This document shows, in pieces, positions 5,966 through 7,046 of a stretch of 7,046 nucleotides of DNA; within the stretch, counting starts at the first letter, position 1; each line of letters starts with the position of its first letter. Under the pieces are notes generated by a model, which made no database searches, was not told the DNA's origin, and saw nothing but the letters and a program-made list of their open reading frames with translations. The stretch is from a candidate division FCPU426 bacterium. GTDB taxonomy: Bacteria > Oederibacteriota > JAAXVQ01 > JAUVAV01. The stretch lies in the NCBI GenBank assembly GCA_030619365.1, contig JAUXBQ010000140.1, forward strand, positions 1-7,046. The letters are read 5' to 3'. Position numbers and translations under genes: made by a program.

Positions 5966-6104
5966 ATCGTCCTGGATGCTGGTTTTTCCAGGAAAAAACG
6001 CACCCCAAGTACTCATGGGACTCGATTAGACCTTATCGGCCTTAACGGCTCTAGCGTGCGGACACAGTGCCGGTTTTCCTGAAAAAACCAGCATCCAGGG
6101 CGAT
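5966..6104. repeat. 139-bp element with 31-base inverted arms (MITE or structured RNA)
   Basis: Positions 5966-5996 pair with 6074-6104. Of 31 positions, 29 are Watson-Crick, 5970/6100 is a G-T wobble, and 5988/6082 is the only mismatch. The 77-base interior can fold further: CGCAC (5999-6003) with GTGCG (6056-6060), CCCA (6004-6007) with TGGG (6016-6019), and TAGA (6027-6030) with TCTA (6050-6053). It also holds a tandem 9-mer, CCTTATCGG then CCTTAACGG (6031-6048). The left arm contains its own palindrome TTTTTCC-A-GGAAAAA (5983-5997). No coding frame of note runs through it. No T-tract follows the right arm, so it is not a simple terminator. The long near-perfect terminal repeats suit a miniature transposable element; the branched interior also allows a structured RNA. 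Which one cannot be told from one copy. Confidence 0.75.
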
Positions 6105-6107
6105 TCA

Positions 6108-6191
6108 GTGACAGTGGACAACTTTTATTTGGACAGCAATTTTAAAAAACAGCAAATCGCTTATATGCTTGAGAAAGATGGGGTGATATAA
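6108..6191 (+). CDS. Possible 27-codon leader frame ending in TAATG
   Basis: A GTG-started frame encodes 27 residues ending NFKKQQIAYMLEKDGVI, and its TAA (6189-6191) shares a base with the ATG at 6191. The start-stop overlap is the only positive sign. There is no clear ribosome site and no family match I can name. It may be a leader peptide, a remnant of a coding sequence, or chance. Confidence 0.12.
   Translation: MTVDNFYLDSNFKKQQIAYMLEKDGVI
6115..6144. repeat. Two 15-base units starting TGGACA
   Basis: TGGACA recurs at 6115 and 6130, each followed by an A/T-rich run ending in TTTTA-like sequence, and TGGTCA occurs on the far side of the hairpin element at 5954. Repeated TGTCCA/TGGACA units resemble the ends of some insertion sequences, as in the IS21 family, but no transposase is present. 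This is a weak assignment. Confidence 0.25.
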
Positions 6192-6229
6192 TGCGCAAGC
6201 ATAGTCATTGTCAATCCGGGGGGGTTGTC

Positions 6230-6961
6230 ATGCAAGGAATATTGAACCTGGTCAAGGTTCTAGGGTTCGCGTGCGTCCTGTTCGTGGTTTTGGCCTGTCC
6301 AATGATTACATCCGCTTCCGAGCTCTCCACCCAGGAAATTCTGGAAAAATTAAAAACCCATCAGAATAAAATCAAAAGCATCGAAGCGGAGTTTACCATG
6401 ACCCTTTATGGGGTGGATAAACTGCAGATCGAGCAAACCGGAACCTTTAGCTATACGGCTCCGGACCAGGTACGCATGGAATTTAAAAAACCCCGGCCGC
6501 AGGTCATCAAAACCCAAGGCAAGGAATCTTATATCAGTATCAATAACGGACCTTTCAAAAAAATCCCAACCAATGAAAAACTTCCCGGCGGGAGCAGCGA
6601 TCTCTTCTATTACCGCTTTATTAAGCAATTTTATCTGGATATCGACCTCAAAAACAAGCCCTCGGAAGGGCATCTGTATAAAATCCTCGGATTCCACAAA
6701 AACGAAGACGGCAGCCTGGCGGACAGCACGTCGGTGCTCAATCAAAAAGCCTGCGAATTCATATATGACCGCAATCAGGGTTTGATTTCCCGGTTGAATC
6801 TCACAGGCCACGGCTCCATGCCGCCGATAGAGACCCAGTTGAGGTACGAATCAAAAAATAGCTGCCTGGTGCCCAAGAGCGTGTTTACCCGGGTTATCAC
6901 GCCCGGCGGAGCGATTAGCAGCGTGGTGAAGCTGGAGAATAGGAAAGTAGAGAAAAAATAA
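6230..6961 (+). CDS. Exported LolA/LolB-fold (outer-membrane lipoprotein carrier-like) protein
   Basis: This is a 243-residue envelope protein of the LolA-like fold, the half-barrel that carries lipoproteins or other lipids across the periplasm. Family signs are the N-terminal helix STQEILEKLKTHQNKIKSIEAEFTMTLYG (split here at about 33-61), then the strand pair GTFSYTAPDQVRMEFKKPRP (71-90), and VIKTQGKESYISINNG (92-107). The C-terminal strands include CEFIYDRNQGLISRLNL. The N-terminus is a signal peptide: MQGILNLVKV, a long hydrophobic core, then either a signal peptidase I site near TSAS (27-30) or a lipobox-like VVLAC with Cys23. The second reading would make it a LolB-like lipoprotein. The start is chosen at the ATG at 6230, with seven Gs at 6218-6224 as ribosome site. 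An in-frame ATG at 6191 would add 13 residues before the signal peptide. It follows the hairpin element and may have its own promoter, which I could not identify. Genuine LolA identity is not certain; a relative carrying another lipid is possible. Confidence 0.75.
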   Translation: MQGILNLVKVLGFACVLFVVLACPMITSASELSTQEILEKLKTHQNKIKSIEAEFTMTLYGVDKLQIEQTGTFSYTAPDQVRMEFKKPRPQVIKTQGKESYISINNGPFKKIPTNEKLPGGSSDLFYYRFIKQFYLDIDLKNKPSEGHLYKILGFHKNEDGSLADSTSVLNQKACEFIYDRNQGLISRLNLTGHGSMPPIETQLRYESKNSCLVPKSVFTRVITPGGAISSVVKLENRKVEKK

Positions 6962-6962
6962 T

Positions 6963-7017
6963 CCGCAGATTACGCAGAAGAAAAGAAAAAGAGATTATCC
7001 ACGAAGGGCACAAAGGT
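6963..7017. repeat. Short 9-base-period repeats of a dispersed-repeat type
   Basis: Two blocks each have a 9-base period. CGCAGA-TTA-CGCAGA lies at 6964-6978, and CACGAAGGG then CACAAAGGT at 7000-7017 (seven of nine bases alike). From memory, very similar strings (CCGCAGATTACGCAGA and CCACGAAGGGCACAAAGG types) recur in intergenic DNA of many environmental bacterial genomes. That is recollection, not a search. The region is purine-rich with no hairpin terminator. Confidence 0.4.
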
Positions 7018-7032
7018 GCATAAAGAATAAAA

Positions 7033-7037
7033 GGAGG
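7033..7037 (+). promoter_or_regulatory. Ribosome binding site of the next, truncated gene
   Basis: GGAGG ends eight bases before the window edge. The last bases, ATTGAT, offer a TTG at 7042, or an ATG at 7045 if the next base is G, which would give ideal spacing. A gene co-transcribed with the LolA-like gene very probably begins here. Confidence 0.6.
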
Positions 7038-7046
7038 GAAATTGAT

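Noticed and set aside
5966..6104. Integron attC site or tRNA-like cloverleaf
   Set aside because: No GTTRRRY/RYYYAAC core sites, no integrase nearby, and the stems do not match tRNA arm lengths or conserved bases.
5966..6110. 139-bp hairpin as a rho-independent terminator of the ECF operon
   Set aside because: The loop is 77 bases and no T-tract follows the right arm on either strand in the expected place. It may still affect transcript stability.
6125..6170. Sigma-70 promoter for the LolA-like gene (TTGGAC with TATATG)
   Set aside because: The two hexamers are separated by about 27 bases instead of 16-18, and the -35 match is poor.
48..6811. Open frames of 60-150 codons on the minus strand
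   Set aside because: They lie antisense to well-supported genes, have no family-like motifs, and their lengths are expected as shadows of the plus-strand coding sequences.

Overview
The window carries a compact signalling and envelope locus, all on the + strand, from a Gram-negative (diderm) bacterium that uses sigma-54. The diderm call rests on a TolC-type outer-membrane protein, two exported periplasmic proteins and a LolA/LolB-fold protein. The sigma-54 call rests on an NtrC-family activator gene followed by a very good -24/-12 promoter. G+C content is moderate and the proteins are diverged from textbook members. A deltaproteobacterial or candidate-phylum (for example Omnitrophota-like) origin is plausible but cannot be shown from this sequence.

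Layout. (1) 1-4439 is a tightly packed run of four genes: the C-terminal part of a TolC-family protein cut by the window edge, a secreted PhnD-like solute-binding protein that overlaps it, a membrane histidine kinase, and a sigma-54-dependent response regulator that overlaps the kinase by ATGA. (2) 4440-4628 is a regulatory gap with two short inverted repeats and a sigma-54 promoter at 4579-4594. (3) 4629-5932 is a second transcription unit: a stand-alone receiver-domain protein, an ECF sigma factor, and a 76-residue soluble protein of unknown function with a near-ideal Shine-Dalgarno site. (4) 5933-6190 is mostly non-coding and holds a 139-bp element with 31-base inverted arms, flanked by short direct repeats. 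(5) 6230-6961 encodes an exported LolA/LolB-like protein. The final 85 bases hold short 9-base-period repeats and the ribosome binding site of a gene that starts at or just past the window edge.

How the genes may work together (inference). The PhnD-like protein has no ABC permease or ATPase beside it, so it may act as a periplasmic ligand sensor for the adjacent kinase. The kinase would phosphorylate the NtrC-type regulator, which would activate the sigma-54 promoter just downstream. That promoter drives a receiver protein, an ECF sigma factor and a small soluble protein. The result would be a two-step cascade (two-component system to sigma-54 to ECF sigma) with a possible built-in switch on the ECF factor, perhaps controlling envelope or efflux functions such as the flanking TolC and LolA-like genes.
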